Source: Aspidapion aeneum
Lineage: Eukaryota > Arthropoda > Insecta > Coleoptera > Brentidae
Length of the DNA stretch: 64,000 nucleotides
Assembly: GCA_963576565.1 (NCBI GenBank)
Contig: OY755038.1
Location: forward strand, 176,878,438-176,942,437
Direction of reading: 5' to 3'
Below are positions 11,143 through 22,703 of the stretch, piece after piece. The translations under genes were made by a program, and so were the position numbers. Under the pieces are notes generated by a model. The model saw only the letters and a program-made list of their open reading frames with translations, had not been told where the DNA came from and did no database searches. The first letter of the stretch is position 1, and every line of letters begins with the position of its first letter.

Positions 11143-12297
11143 TTAATTCGGCAAGAGGCACAGTTTTACAACTGGCCGCTTGTAAACACCGGTAGCCGTT
11201 CGTACCGTCGCTACACGCACTTGACCGTCTCCGCCGGGATGCAATTCGAGAACCCGACCGATTTCAAAGGTGATTGGATGTGATCACTCGTTATGATAAC
11301 CAAATCATTTAATTTGATATTTGGGGACGAATCAGCCCACTTGTGTCGCTGTTGTAGCGTAAGCAAATACTCTACAGAATACCGTTTCCAAAAATCATTA
11401 TGTTGTTTTTGGATTAGTTGCCATCTCGAGAGCCGATTTAGGAGAACCTCGGACAAATCTGACTCCGGAATTTCTAAATTAAGGGGTTCAAGATCGTGTG
11501 GGTCTGAAGAGGCAGGAGATAAAGGGCGACTATTAAGTACGGCTTCTATGCGACATGTAAGGGTGGACATTTCCATGATGGACAACTTCTGGTCGCCGAC
11601 TACTCGAACAAAGTGAGTTTTAAAACTTTTGACGCCAGCTTCTGCCAGGCCATTGAAATGTGGACTGAGAGGAGGTCCCAGATGCCAACGAATAGATAGT
11701 CTGGTGGACGCACTTCTTGCTTAATCAAGTAATTGGTTACGAAACCCTATAAAATTACTGCCCTGATCTGACCAGCATTGCGTCACGCTTCCACGTCTGG
11801 AAAGGAATCGATGGAATGCACCTACAAACCCTTCGGTGGACAGTTCCATGGTTAATTCCAAATGCACGCAATGTGTGGCCGTACAGACAAACACACAGAC
11901 ATACGAATTGAAAGCTTTACAACCACGGTAACGATGAGGAATCACAAAGAAAGGTCCACAAAAGTCGATAGCTACACTCGAAAAAGGTTGATTGATTCGA
12001 TGAGCGGGAAGAGAACTCATTATGGGCCGTCTATAGGGTTTAGGGTTGATTCTAAAACATTGCAAACACTTTGGTTTGGTTCTTTGAATTGCCCGTCTGG
12101 CAAAATTGCTGTAAAAGCAGATTATGTAATGTTTTAAACCCAGGATGAAGGTATTGTCGATGAGTGGACTCGATAAGAAAAGTAGTTAAACGATGGTTAC
12201 TTGAAAGTAAGACGGGGTGTTTTGCAGAATAAGACAAAAGGTCAGATTTTTGTAATCTGTCACCGACTCTAATGATATTATTTTCATCAAGAAAAGT
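11143..12297 (-). pseudogene. pol: BEL/Pao pol: integrase region
   Basis: The minus strand from the insertion junction reads FLDENNIIRVGDRLQKS and HRQYLHPGF (integrase N-terminal zinc region), then, after frameshifts near 12055, VAIDFCGPF (first catalytic Asp), HCVHLELTMELSTEGFVGAF, WSDQGSNFIG (second catalytic Asp), SIRWHLGPPLSPHFNGL and RIEAVLNSRPLSP (catalytic Glu). The C-terminal domain continues in another frame (GRVLELHPGGDGQ, VATVRTATGVYKRPVVKL) to a TAA at 11143-11145. At least three frameshifts separate these segments. The N-terminal side is severed at 12297 by the nested element, and the upstream half resumes at 18485. Confidence 0.9.
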
Positions 12298-13020
12298 AGT
12301 AGAGTTTAAAAGCGCGTAAAAGGCTTCTAGAACCGATTTTCGTGTGCACTTCATTGCTAAAATGTAAGACACAATTTAAATCATTTCTTACACCCTAAGA
12401 ATGCTAAATCGACTGGTCGTCCAAAAATCGTCGTGTGCAGGGGGTGGTGGGGGTAGTTTTTCCAAAAATTAGGAATTTTTTTTTTGCATTTTTTGAATCT
12501 ATAAAGTGTGCTCATGACTCCACCAAAAGCATATAGTAATATTACTATCAGAAACATTTATTTTTCAATGTTAAAAATATCGTTCCTAATGCTTTTATAT
12601 GGAGTTCCCTATTAAACAAGTGCTCGCCCTGAAAACGCGTATTTATAATAATATATAACTTGTTATAACTCGAGAACCCTTTGCTTAATCAAAAAAACAC
12701 CTTCTGTAAACTTTGTGTATCAAAGATCAGGGATCACAATGATTTTTGAAAAATGTCAATCGGACGCATAGTTTTTTTTAAAGTAGCAAAGAGTGAAGCC
12801 ATGACGCGACGAACGCGGCAGACACTGACATGCGACGAAGGGTCAGATATTTTACAAATGCACGGCGGGCCAGGCGAAACACGACTCTATGTCTTGAGAC
12901 AAGTCGAGACACACATAAGTTCGTTTTTCGTTTAACTCTCGCGGTTACAGATGTTTAAGTTACTTACTTGGTTTTTTGCTTGTGAAATGCGTTATGTATA
13001 AATGTTGTGCTTGTGTGATT
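12298..13020 (+). repeat. Left terminal inverted repeat of the 6.2-kb element
   Basis: It pairs with 17784-18478 on the opposite strand. Matching landmarks include GTGCACTTCATTGCTAAAAT near the tip, CGACTGGTCGTCC, the C-rich/G-rich GCAGGGGGTGG, CGCGACGAACGCGGCAGAC and the inner edge GTTGTGCTTGTGTGATT. Small indels occur, with good overall identity. The plus-strand frame 12753-12935 inside it is mirrored imperfectly in the other arm and is not a gene. Confidence 0.9.
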
Positions 13021-13187
13021 TTTTAATGTTGGGAAAACCGAAGAATTTTTCTATAAGAATCATAGCAATGTTGGTTTTATTGAGAAAACCTAAAACCAAA
13101 TCGGAATCGGTTTAGTTGTTTTTGAGATATCAGCGTTTGTATGTCAAACTTTGAAGGGTCATATTTCAAACTATTTTTTTGCTCGAC

Positions 13188-14630
13188 TTCCGGTGACTTG
13201 ACAGCCCTTGACTGAACCTATTTCTACGGTAAAAATATTAATTTGTGGCTTTAGATGTCACCCACTTAGTTCATTGACGCGCAATAGGTCCCTGCGGTTT
13301 TAAAAAATAGCATTATTTTAAATTTCAATTATTTACCTATATCTCGAGACGTCAAAATGAAAAATTTATAATAACTTTATTAAATTATCATCCATTTAAA
13401 TAAATTTATTGTAACCCATCTCTTCTTATTTATAAACTACACCTTGATCTGAATTTCATTCCAAAAAAAATTTTTTGAAAATTTTATTTTTTTAAAAATA
13501 TTCAAACTACGACGATATGTAAATTAATAAAATAAGTTATTTAAATTGTGGACTATCAATTATAGGACAGGTTTCTCTGAATAGACTAAAATTCCGCCAA
13601 ATTCTTTAATTTTAAAGAACATAACATCAGAGAAAAAAATTTTGATTAGTTTGGTACTTTTTGAGTTTTTGCCAAAGACGCCGACAATTAATTTTCATTA
13701 TCTCGACGGCGACAGATGCGTCCGTTAAAATTGTGTCTTCCAGGTGTATGTATTCGTATGTATTCGAAAGTGGTGGCAGGCCCTACTGGACCTCCATGCA
13801 CTGCGACCACAAATGGATCTATTGTGCCCACGTACCTACATACTGAGTTTGACTAAAGTGGCATATTTTTTTTTCCACCCAGTACATGAAAAACTCTGCA
13901 GATTACAACAATAAATGATTTAGGCTTAACACTTTCAGGTGTAAACTAATTACGCTATGTCAAATTTTCTGTTTTGACATATTATGCCTATAGTGGGGAG
14001 TGGGGGGCTCAAATCAAAAGTCTCGATTCTAATATAGAATTTAACGGGAGGCGCATAGTTTCCCTTTCATGTATGGATTCCCGGAAGCCCGTATAGGGTC
14101 AAATCGAAAAAATGCAAGAATCCATTTTCATTTAGTTTGTCGATGCCTATTAGTGTGCCAAATTTTAGAGGTCTACGATAAGTTTAAATCTCGAATAAAA
14201 GCACTCGCTGGCACCGTTTATGTAAGTGACGTCATCAGGCCCAAAAAAAAATACAAAAATTTAATTTTTTAATAACAGAAATTATTTTTACTGTCAAATT
14301 AACAAAAAAACTTCAAATAAACTTTTTTGTAGGTCGCACCCCTCCTCTCCAGGGCTCCTTAAATATAAAAAACCTTAAATTGGTTATAATTTGACAATTT
14401 ATATCTCGGAAACGATTTTGCTGCATCACTTCCGGTGACTTGACAGCCCTTGATTGAACCTATTTCTACGATAACAAAATAAATTTATGTGGCTTTAGAT
14501 GTCACCCACTTAGTGTATTGACGCGCAATAGGTCCCTGTGTTTTTCAAAAACAGAATTTTTTTAAATTTCAATTATTTGCCTATATCTCTAAACAGAGAC
14601 GTCAAAATTAAAAATTTTATAATAATTTTA
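13188..14630. repeat. Imperfect direct duplication inside the 6.2-kb element
   Basis: The block at 13188-13380 (ACTTCCGGTGACTTGACAGC, ATGTCACCCACTTAGT, GACGCGCAATAGGTCCCTG) recurs at 14428-14630. Following blocks recur in the same order: 13623-13745 at 14660-14815, 13729-13757 at 17082-17110, and 13936-14060 at about 17099-17220. An approximately 1-kb segment was duplicated in tandem, and the second copy was later split by the element at 14846-17074. Confidence 0.75.
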
Positions 14631-14838
14631 ACGATAGGGCCTACCAAGATCTATAAACATCAGAGAAAATTTTTTAGATTAGTTTGGTATTTTTTGAGTT
14701 TTTGTCAAAAAACCATCAAAATTTGCCAAAAAGTGGTGCTTCTTTGAAGAGTCATATTTTAAGACGCCGACAATTTATTTTAATTATCTCGGCGGCGACA
14801 GATGCGCTATTGTGTAGGCTTGCAAAAAAAATACATAG

Positions 14839-17081
14839 TTTATTACCAACGATTATAAACACACAGGATTGCCTATTTGCTCGAATCTTTTAGCGGTAGG
14901 CGGCGCCTTGATTACGTCACCAGTGGACCTCTGCTCAGCGCGCATCATTTAATACACATTGCAATCGTGAGATTTTCCCGCTTTTTTCTTGCTTATTTGC
15001 AAACAAATTTTTTATTCGTGTTAGTAAATATAATTAATAATTTTATTTATTTAAAACAAATGATTTGATAAATCAAGAGTTTGCTCTGAGAGCTGAATTT
15101 TCCTACCAGACGAGAAGTAGGATTTTTTCTAAAAGTTTTCAATTCAATTTAAATCATTAGATGTATAATGTATTGTTTTTGTTGCGGATATAATAAAATA
15201 CACTTATATTATGTAGGGGAAAAGTATTAGAATGGTTTTAAAATTATTTATGCAACACGACACAGCGAACTAAAATTTTAAATTCACTATCATCGGAAAA
15301 ATCAAACAATATAGGGGTACCACAGGGAAGTAAATTACCATTACTTTTTATTTTATATATAAATGATCTACCAACAGTTTAAAAAAATTGTATGACGTTT
15401 GCACATGATACATTACTTTATTTAAAAGGAACTTCATTAGAAAGCCTAACTATTGAGATAAATTCAGGATTAAAAAATGTAGTACATTGGCTAAATGCAA
15501 ACAAATTAAAATTAAATGTAAAGAAAACAAAATGTATGATTTTAAATTCAAAAAGCAACTTAACAAATTTTGCAATCACAATAAATAATGAGAAATTAGA
15601 AATTCCAAATTCATTCAAATATCTTGGTATCATTATAGATTCAAAATTAAAGTTTGATAAAAACTACGAATATATTATATCAAAAATTTCTTCAAAAATT
15701 GGGTATTTAGGAAGGATTAGTTATTATTTATCATTTTTTCTAAAAAATGTGTTTACAATACAACAATAATATCACATTTTTCCTACTGCTCAACTATATT
15801 ATACACAGCGAATGAAAATATTTTAGATAAACTTCAAATATTACAGAATAGAGCAATGAGAATAATTCTTAAAGCAGATAAATACACAAAAATTACACCA
15901 ATATTAAAAAAATTAAATTGGCTTAATGTAAAAAATTTCATTTTCTATAATGTTTGTATATTTATTTACAAAATTCAAAACAATCTACTACCAGAACTAC
16001 TTAAAGATTTTGTCCTCCAAAATTCAAATTTCCATTCACATTATACAAGATACAAAGACGATTTTCATTTAAATAATTCCCAAAAATTAATTGTCCAAAA
16101 ATCCACTTTTTGTAAAGGTTTGTCAGAATTCAATAAATCAAAAAACTCAATAAAAAATGAAAATAAATTAAACACATTTAATGTTTAATTATAGTATTAT
16201 TTATTTGGATGCAGGTAGAATAAATTATTGTGTTACAGTTGAAAATATTACTTAGTCTATTAATATTTATATAGCTAGCAATTAGATTTTGATGTAATTT
16301 ACTTTACTATTGTTAAAATTGTAGCATATTCTTGCTAAATAAAGTTTTAAAGTTAAAGTTAACAAAAAGGTATTTATTTGATATTTCAGATCTAAAATTG
16401 CAATATTTATTATATAATTATATCAAAAACCAGTCAGTTTTTGGGGAAATAGATTTTCATACGTTTTTTTTCAAATGATTTACATTGTTTGTGTTATGAG
16501 TTGTTTTTATCCCACCCAGCGCCCGTTTTCACTCCTTCTTCTGTAACATGTTTCAGAAAAACTTCTATAAAGAGACTAAAAAAGCTTAAGAAAAAAACTG
16601 AAACTAAACTTGGAGAAACTGTCTACAAAATAAATTTTCCAAAAATCAGTTTAACAAAAAAAAGTACTTTTGCGACATAATTACCAATTTTCTTCAATGT
16701 GATTATTTTAATGAGCAAGGAATTTCCAAAAATACAAAAAGAATTAAATGTTTGGTTATATTTCTACACTGAAAGAGGGAACACAAAGCTTTTATTTCAA
16801 CAATAAATTAATGTGCTTTTTTTATATCAATTCACTTAATTCACATTTCTAAAGGTTTATTTTCCTCCTAAATGGTCAACCACACCGTCAAATTAATAAA
16901 AAAACGCAAACAAAAACGGAGATACAAACGTCAAAAACACTTTAAAATCACATGAACTCTCAATACAAAGCAACTGGTCCGCTGGTGACGTAAGCAGACA
17001 CTGTTCGTCTCGTTGAGCGACGCTAACATAGAGTTAAATGGAAATAAGCAATACTGTGTGTTTATAATCGTTGGTTTATTA
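14839..17081. mobile_element. 2.2-kb inverted-repeat element with TTTATTA flanks
   Basis: The element is 14846-17074. Its ends read CCAACGATTATAAACACACA and, on the other strand, the same 20 bases, with further pairing (ATTGC, TATTT, then TTACGTCACCAG-GGACC about 90 bases in). It is bounded by the 7-bp direct repeat TTTATTA (14839-14845 and 17075-17081). No transposase is present. Its interior carries a LINE fragment, so it is a non-autonomous DNA element of unassigned superfamily (duplication length close to hAT, but the tips are not typical). Confidence 0.8.
15210..16365 (+). pseudogene. 5'-truncated CR1/Jockey-group LINE, RT fragment
   Basis: The coding remnant reads RGKVLEWF, QRTKILNSL, NIGVPQGS, LLFILYINDLP, then MTFAHDTLLYL (the catalytic FADDT box with the first Asp changed to His), VVHWLNANKLKLNVKKTKCM and FKYLGIIIDSKL, all in the order of CR1/Jockey-type reverse transcriptases. 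A downstream segment (15856-16188) has ILQNRAMRIIL-like and SHYTRYKDDFHL-like C-terminal motifs. It is broken by a stop at about 15380 and frameshifts near 15770. The 3' end has AAATAAAGTTTTAAAGTTAAAG, an AAAGTT-type LINE tail. It is catalytically dead. Confidence 0.85.
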
Positions 17082-17174
17082 CCGTTAAAATTGTGTCTTC
17101 CAGGTATAAACTAATTACACCATGTCAAATTTTCATATAATATGCCTATTGCAGGGACTGGGGGGCTCAAATCA

Positions 17175-17740
17175 AAAGTCTCGATGCCAATATAGAATTT
17201 AACGGGAGGCGCGTAGTTTGCCTTTCAAATATGGATTCTCGGAGGTCCGTAGGGCCGAGTCACATACTAATATAGTGAATATGGACTCCCGTAGGCCTGT
17301 AGGGCCGAGAGTCAAATACTAATATAGAAATAAATTGGAGTCCCGTAGGGCCGAGAGTCACATACTAATATAGAAATAAATTGGAGGCCCCCGAAAGTCA
17401 CATTCCAATATCAAATTTAACGGGAGGCGCGTAGTTTCAATTTCAAATATGGATTCCCGGGGGCCCGTAGGGCCGAGAGTCACATACTAATATAGACATA
17501 AATTGGAGGCCCGTTGGACCGAGAGGCACATTATAATATAGAATTAAACTGGACGCGGGTAGTTTCCCTTTTAACTATGGATTCCCGGAGGCCCGTAGGG
17601 CCGAGAGTCACATACTAATATAGTGAATATGGACAACTGGAGGACCGTATGGCCAAGAGTTACATACTAATATAGTGAATATAGACTCCCGGAGGCCCGT
17701 AGGGCCGAGCGTCACATTCTTATATAGAACTAAATTTCCC
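17175..17740. repeat. Minisatellite around GGCCCGTAGGGCCGAGAGTC
   Basis: About nine or ten imperfect copies of a unit of roughly 50-70 bases. The core is GGAGGCCCGTAGGGCCGAG, then AGTCACATACTAATATAG, with alternate spacers GTGAATATGGACTCC or AAATAAATTGGAG, and an occasional longer spacer AATTTAACGGGAGGCGCGTAG. The latter spacer also occurs singly at 14030-14060, so the array probably grew from that seed. Confidence 0.85.
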
Positions 17741-17783
17741 TTTTTTTGACGCCTAGCCTTTCATATTTGGCCCTTCACGGCCA

Positions 17784-18478
17784 AATCACACAAGCACAAC
17801 ATGTATACATAACGCAATTTAAAAGCAAAAAACCAAGTAAGTAACTTAAACATCTGTAACTGCGAGAGAAAAACGAACTTATGTGTGTCTCGACTTGTCT
17901 CAAGACATAGAGTCACGTTTCGCCTAGCCCGCCGTGCATTTGTAAAATATCTGACCCTTCGTCGCATGTCAGTGTCTGCCGCGTTCGTCGCGTCATGGCA
18001 TCACTCTTTGCTACTTTAAAAAAAATTATGCGTCCGATTGACATTTTCAAAAATCATTGTAATCCCTGATATTTGATACACAAAGTTTACACAAGGTGTT
18101 TTTTGATTAAGCAAAGGGTTCTCGAGTTATAAGAAGTTATAAATTATTATAAATACGCGTTTTCAGGGCGAGCAATTGTTTAATAGGGAACTCCATAAAA
18201 AAGCATTGGGAACGATATTCTCAACATTGAAAAATAAATGTTTCTGATAGTAATATTACTATATGCTTTTGGTGGAGTCATGAGCACACTTTATTGATTC
18301 AGAAAATGCAAAAAATTTTTTGGAAAAACTACCCCTACCACCCCCTGCACACGACAATTTTTGGACGACCAGTCGATTTTGCATTCTTAGGGTGTAAGAA
18401 ATGATTTAAATTGTGTCTTACATTTTAGCAATGAAGTGCACACGGGGTGACACGATAGAAGCGGCTTTGAACTCTACT
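17784..18478 (-). repeat. Right terminal inverted repeat of the 6.2-kb element
   Basis: Inverted partner of 12298-13020. Its outer end AACTCTACT abuts the BEL frame, and its inner edge is AATCACACAAGCACAAC. The BEL-derived frame appears to extend into it on the minus strand (ending FIAKM), but that part is transposon sequence and not BEL protein. Confidence 0.9.
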
Positions 18479-18484
18479 AAAGGT

Positions 18485-19125
18485 GAATGTTTTCGAAAAG
18501 GTTTCGGTATTGGTTTATCCTTAGATAACGCGGAAAAAAGCTCAGAAAAGCAAGAGCCTTGAACGCGTTTGATAAGAAGGTATAACGCACTTTGCATCTC
18601 ACCGGTGGTAGGAAAAACAATATTTTCAAAAATAATTTTTTGGTCCGGTAGATTAGTGGGTTTTTGATAGGAATGGTTTTGAAAAAGGTTCACTATTCGA
18701 AGGACATAACAAATGATACGTTGAATTTTTGATATAGATAAATATTTGATAAGATGCTGATCTAAGAAGTTATCGTCAATTATCGCATTGCAACAGACCT
18801 TTGGCTTTTCCTCCAGATGAATATTTTCGAAATCAATCGGCATTTTTGATTTATGAAAATCGGGCCATTCGTTTTCGGGAGACCACAAAAACGACGGTGC
18901 GTTCCACCACATGTCATGTGAAATGAGCTGTGAAGGGGTGGCACCTCGTGACGCAATATCGGCTGCATTTAAATCAGAAGGAATGTAGCGCCATGAGTTT
19001 GAGGGAATGATTTCTTGGATTCTACTGACTTGATTTCCAACAAAGGTTTGCCAGCGATTAGGAGGGGAGGAAAGCCAGTGCAATACGACTTGCCAATCGC
19101 AGAAAGTAACGAAATTTGTAAAAGT
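18485..19125 (-). pseudogene. pol: BEL/Pao pol: RNase H end and integrase N-terminus
   Basis: The minus-strand frame reads HWLSSPPNRWQTFVGNQVSR, then WRYIPSDLNAADIASRGATP and MWWNAPSFLWSPENEWP, the conserved RNase H to integrase linker of BEL/Pao polyproteins. It then reads YLSISKIQRIICYVLRI and ALYLLIKRVQ leading into integrase. It is cut at 18485 by the 6.2-kb element within the PKPFRKHSP stretch; the other half starts at 12297. A frameshift separates it from the RT-RNase H frame near 19126. Confidence 0.88.
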
Positions 19126-20320
19126 TCATTTTCCTTCATAGATACATAAAACGAAGTCAATTAATTCGCTTAAAAGAAATGCGCCTAGGAGTTCTAGCCT
19201 AGCCAAAGTTTGTGACTTTATAGGCGCGACCCTAGATTTTGCAGATATGAGAGAAACAGATATATTGCTTTCCTCTTCTACACGAAAATATATGACGCCT
19301 GCGTAACCTCGAATTGAAGCGTCACAGAAGCCGATGATTTGACAGGTATTGGTTTTTGACAGTTTGATTTGTCGGGGTAATTGAAAATTGGAAAGAAGCG
19401 GGAATTCAGAACGAAGTTTGTTCCAAGAGTCGATGATAGAAGAATCTGGTTCTTCGTCCCAGCCTATTTTCGATATCCACAACTGTTGCAAAATAAATTT
19501 TGCTTGTAGCAACAAGGGACAAAGAAAACCTAAGGGATCGAAGATTGTTTCTATGATAGATAAAATAGAACGTTTAGTTGGGGGTTTGTCCTTCATTCGG
19601 CATTGATAAGAAAAAATGTCGTTTTTTGGATGCCACTGAAGGCCTAAAACTTTGATAAAGTGTGGTTCATCCTTGTCAAAAGAGAGAGGCATTTGACGAT
19701 CGGATTCTGGCAATGTTGCCAATAACTCAGGACAATTGCTTGCCCATTTTTTAAGTTCAAATCCTCCCGACTTCAACAAATCATTGAGTTCCGTTTGAAA
19801 GGAAAGAGCTTCAGAAAGCGAAGGGCTAGTTCCCAAGATATCGTCGATGTAAATTGACGTTTTTAGAACGGTACTAGCCATAGGAAAACGTTCCTTTTCT
19901 CTCTCTGCCAGCTCATTTAATGTACGCATGGCTAGAAAAGGTGAGCATGCCATGCCAAAAGTGACAGTAGAAAGTTCCCACACTGAAAGTGGGTCCAGAT
20001 AACAACGTGTCATTGAGACTAATATTCTTTGGGGTGACTGCCGAACAATCCCAGACTACCCTTAATTTTGTACTTAAGCTTTCCGGCTTTAGTACGCAAT
20101 GATGTGCCAAAAAACATGATACGTCTACTTTTGGTTGACTAGGTAAAACTAGACTCATGTGATTAGAATCGATATAGTCTTGCATGAAACTAGAATAGGC
20201 AGTGTACAGAACAGGATTTTTGAGTAATCTATTTTCTAGAAGTAAAAATCTACGATAAGCTTGCGGATAAGTATTTCCTAGGTCAGGGTTTATTTTATCT
20301 TTAAACGGAAGATCTACCAT
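19126..20320 (-). pseudogene. pol: BEL/Pao pol: reverse transcriptase and RNase H, catalytic deletion
   Basis: The upstream frame (20320-19913) has DLGNTYPQAYRRFLLLENRL, AYSSFMQDYI, TKLRVVWDCSA and ISLNDTLLSGP. The downstream frame (20013-19126) starts within DPLSVWELSTVTFGMACSPF and continues to SIYIDDILGT (catalytic Asp pair), GFELKKWASN, HFIKVLGLQWHP, IFDPLGFLCPL and IGFCDASIRGYAGVIYF (RNase H). Compared with the intact order at 53155-53350, about 50 residues between LSGP and DPLSVWE are gone, including the motif with the first catalytic Asp. This RT cannot be active. Confidence 0.9.
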
Positions 20321-21141
20321 GAATCTACCGCTCGGTTGTCGTACGACACTCGCAGTAAATTATGATTCCGCTTTTTTTCCTCCTTTGATAAGATTTGTTT
20401 TTTAGGCAAATGTTCGATTTCCCAAAACCTAGGGATAATGACCTCTAAAGGAGGTGAATGACTCGTTAAAAAACAACTGGTTCGTTCCGTAAGATTACCT
20501 ACTTCGTTAACTTTTCCCATGACGACCCAGCCAAAGATGGTTTCAAGGGCTGAAGGTTGCCCTATTTGTCCAAGAATCCTGCCCTCCTTGAATATCTGTG
20601 CGAATAGCTCGCAACCAATAACTAGGTCCACAGGTCTAGATTTGAAATAAGATGGGTCGGCAAGTTTAAGGTTTTCCAAGTGTTTCCACTGATTATCGTT
20701 CAAAGTGAATATTGGAACATAGTTGTGGAACAACAATTGCTTCGAAATTAAGTAAAGGAGTGACCTGTCCTTGTGGCTTAATGTGACATTTAACGAGCCC
20801 TTTGGAAGTAAGAGAAGACATTTGATTTAATCCGAATATTTCAGTGGTGTAACTTCGCCTAGGAAGATTAAGACGCTGAATACACTTTTCACTGATGAAT
20901 CCTGTCTGTGATCCAGAATCAAGCAGTGCCCTTACAGGTTGAAACCGTCCATAACATCTATTATGACGGTGCATAAAAGAAAGGTACCTGAAGGTCCTGA
21001 GGTATTTAATGACACATGAAGATTATTGAGATTATTGACAGGTGGTGTGTGAATGACAGGACTAGTATCTTGGCTTCCAGACTCTTTATTAGTTTCTAAG
21101 ATATGAGTTAAAGTGTGGTGCCTTTTACTATTGCACCCCAT
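20314..21141 (-). pseudogene. pol: BEL/Pao: aspartic protease and linker to RT
   Basis: Three overlapping minus frames cover this part. 21141-20932 continues gag (SKRHHTLTH, SGPSGTFLLCTVIIDV). 20974-20693 has the protease active site ALLDSGSQTGFISEKC with PRRSYTTEIFGL. 20736-20314 has LADPSYFKSRPVDLVIGCEL, FKEGRILGQIGQPSALETIFGW and PRFWEIEHLP, the conserved protease-RT linker. Each boundary is a frameshift. Confidence 0.87.
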
Positions 21142-22288
21142 GCGTGGGATGAAAACACGCTAGACATAATTTTTTCTGCTTGACGAAAGATAGGTGCTCG
21201 ATAGGCGAGAGGTCAAGAAATGTTTGACATTTCGAAAGCACGTGACCTTGATTACACCGGAAACATTTTATTCCCGTACTTGAATTAGTTAAGGTGCCAG
21301 CCAGTCCTATAAAAGGCGAATTGGGTGATTTATAGGTAGGCTTTTGCCCAAACTGATTTGGCATAGAATTTGATTTTTGATAGGTAGGCACCTTTTTGGG
21401 TGCTGTTGATTGAGGAAGTGATTCCAAAACTTTACATCTTTTTTCTAGAAATTGAAAAAGTGACTGAAAAGTAGAAATTTCGGTATTAGTATTGGCGTGA
21501 CTCATTTCGAAATTTGAACGCGTCGGAATAACCAATTTTTCTAACAGAATGAAAAAAATAATAAAGTCCCAACTGTCAACGTCAAAGCTAAGTGATTTTA
21601 AAATTTCTAGGGATTCTGAAAAGGTGTCAATTAAATTACGCAATTCTTTAGCTGACTCGTTTTTTAATGTAGAGTTCATAATTGTGCTTAAAGCATCATT
21701 TGCGAGGTCTCGCTTGTTTTGATATCTATTGACTAATTTGTCGTAAGCAATTTTATAATTTTGATCAGATAAGCTAATCCCTGATATCAATTTTAAAGGC
21801 TCATCCTCGAGATATGAAAATAAATATTGAAGTTTTCGGACGTTACTTAGACTTTGATTTTGATCTATAATGTTATTAAAAAGATCGAAAAAGCTTGGCC
21901 ATAATTTTTTATCACCTCGAAATATGGGAATACCTAACTCTTTGAGTTTTGGAGTTTCGTTTTGTCGTACATATGATCCCGAAAAGGATGGGGCCTCAAC
22001 CGGAAATATTTCAGAGTAAACCCCTTTACACGCATAAAAATATTTACGAGCTTCTGAAAGGATCGCATCCTGCGTTTTAAACTCCTCGTCGTCCGAGTCG
22101 TCTATCAACATAATGACATCATTATGTGCCAGCATGCATTTATCGAAAGTTTCATCCAAGTCGGAATACCTCACTTGAAACTCGTTTCTCGCTTTTGCGT
22201 CCGTTGCTGCGGTTTGTGAAAATACATAACACTCGGTGATCGCAGATAAAAAACCCTTGCGTTTTTGCACGGCTTTCTTGATAGACAT
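21128..22288 (-). pseudogene. gag: BEL/Pao gag (DUF1759 type)
   Basis: The frame opens before an ATG at 22286-22288 (MSIKKAVQKRKGFLSAI), the likely start, since upstream codons begin at TTG. It has an N-terminal helical region, the BEL/Pao capsid signature KLKELGIPIFRGDKKLWPSF, then FDLFNNIID, VRKLQYLFSYLEDEPLKLI, NYKIAYDKLVNRYQNKRDLA, and zinc-binding residues CFRCNQGHVLSKCQTF followed by KKLCLACFHPTHG. A 1-base lesion near 21135 moves the rest of the zinc region into the next frame. Confidence 0.9.
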
Positions 22289-22703
22289 GATTTTACCTTT
22301 GAATTGACGAAATTGTCGGTAAATATACAATTAACGCTAAATTAATGCTTCTGAAATAGAAAAATGACGAATTGTCGAAAATATGCACTAATTTATCGCA
22401 ATTGATGAAAAATGTTTTAATATCGAAATGGTATGGAACAAATCTAATCACAGAAATTGTGCTTGTTTGTTTTGATTGCTTCTTGATTTTTGTTTACTGA
22501 AATGACCACGCGGTAGACCCTGCGTTACCATAGCAGCGGACCGAAAACAGGTGAACTGCACCGAAACCGAAGGTCGAACGAAAATCTCGGTTCAATACGA
22601 TTGGCAAAATTCAAGGCCGTGTGATCTCGGTGAAAAATGACCGACTTATTAATACCGTCGTATGGAGTAAAATTTAAATAATTCGGGTCGAAGGAACACT
22701 TTA

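Larger units (their letters stand above)
12292..18484. mobile_element. 6.2-kb element with about 700-bp terminal inverted repeats, non-coding
   Basis: The element spans 12298-18478 and begins AGTAGAGTT, ending AACTCTACT. Left repeat 12298-13020 pairs with right repeat 17784-18478. The flanks AAAAGT (12292-12297) and AAAGGT (18479-18484) look like a 6-bp target duplication with one difference, and the BEL reading frame resumes across them. AG...CT termini, long inverted repeats and a 6-bp duplication are hallmarks of Polinton/Maverick elements, but no polymerase, integrase or capsid gene is present and the size is far below the usual 15-20 kb. It is either a non-autonomous derivative or another superfamily. 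The inner part is duplicated sequence, a minisatellite and a nested element. Confidence 0.8.

Noticed and set aside
12753..12935. A 60-codon plus frame and its counterpart at 17761-17967
   Set aside because: Both lie in the terminal inverted repeats of the 6.2-kb element and are not conserved as protein between the two arms.
17175..17740. Regularly spaced repeats resembling a CRISPR array
   Set aside because: Units vary in length, spacers are themselves repeated, no cas genes occur and the genome is eukaryotic; it is a minisatellite.
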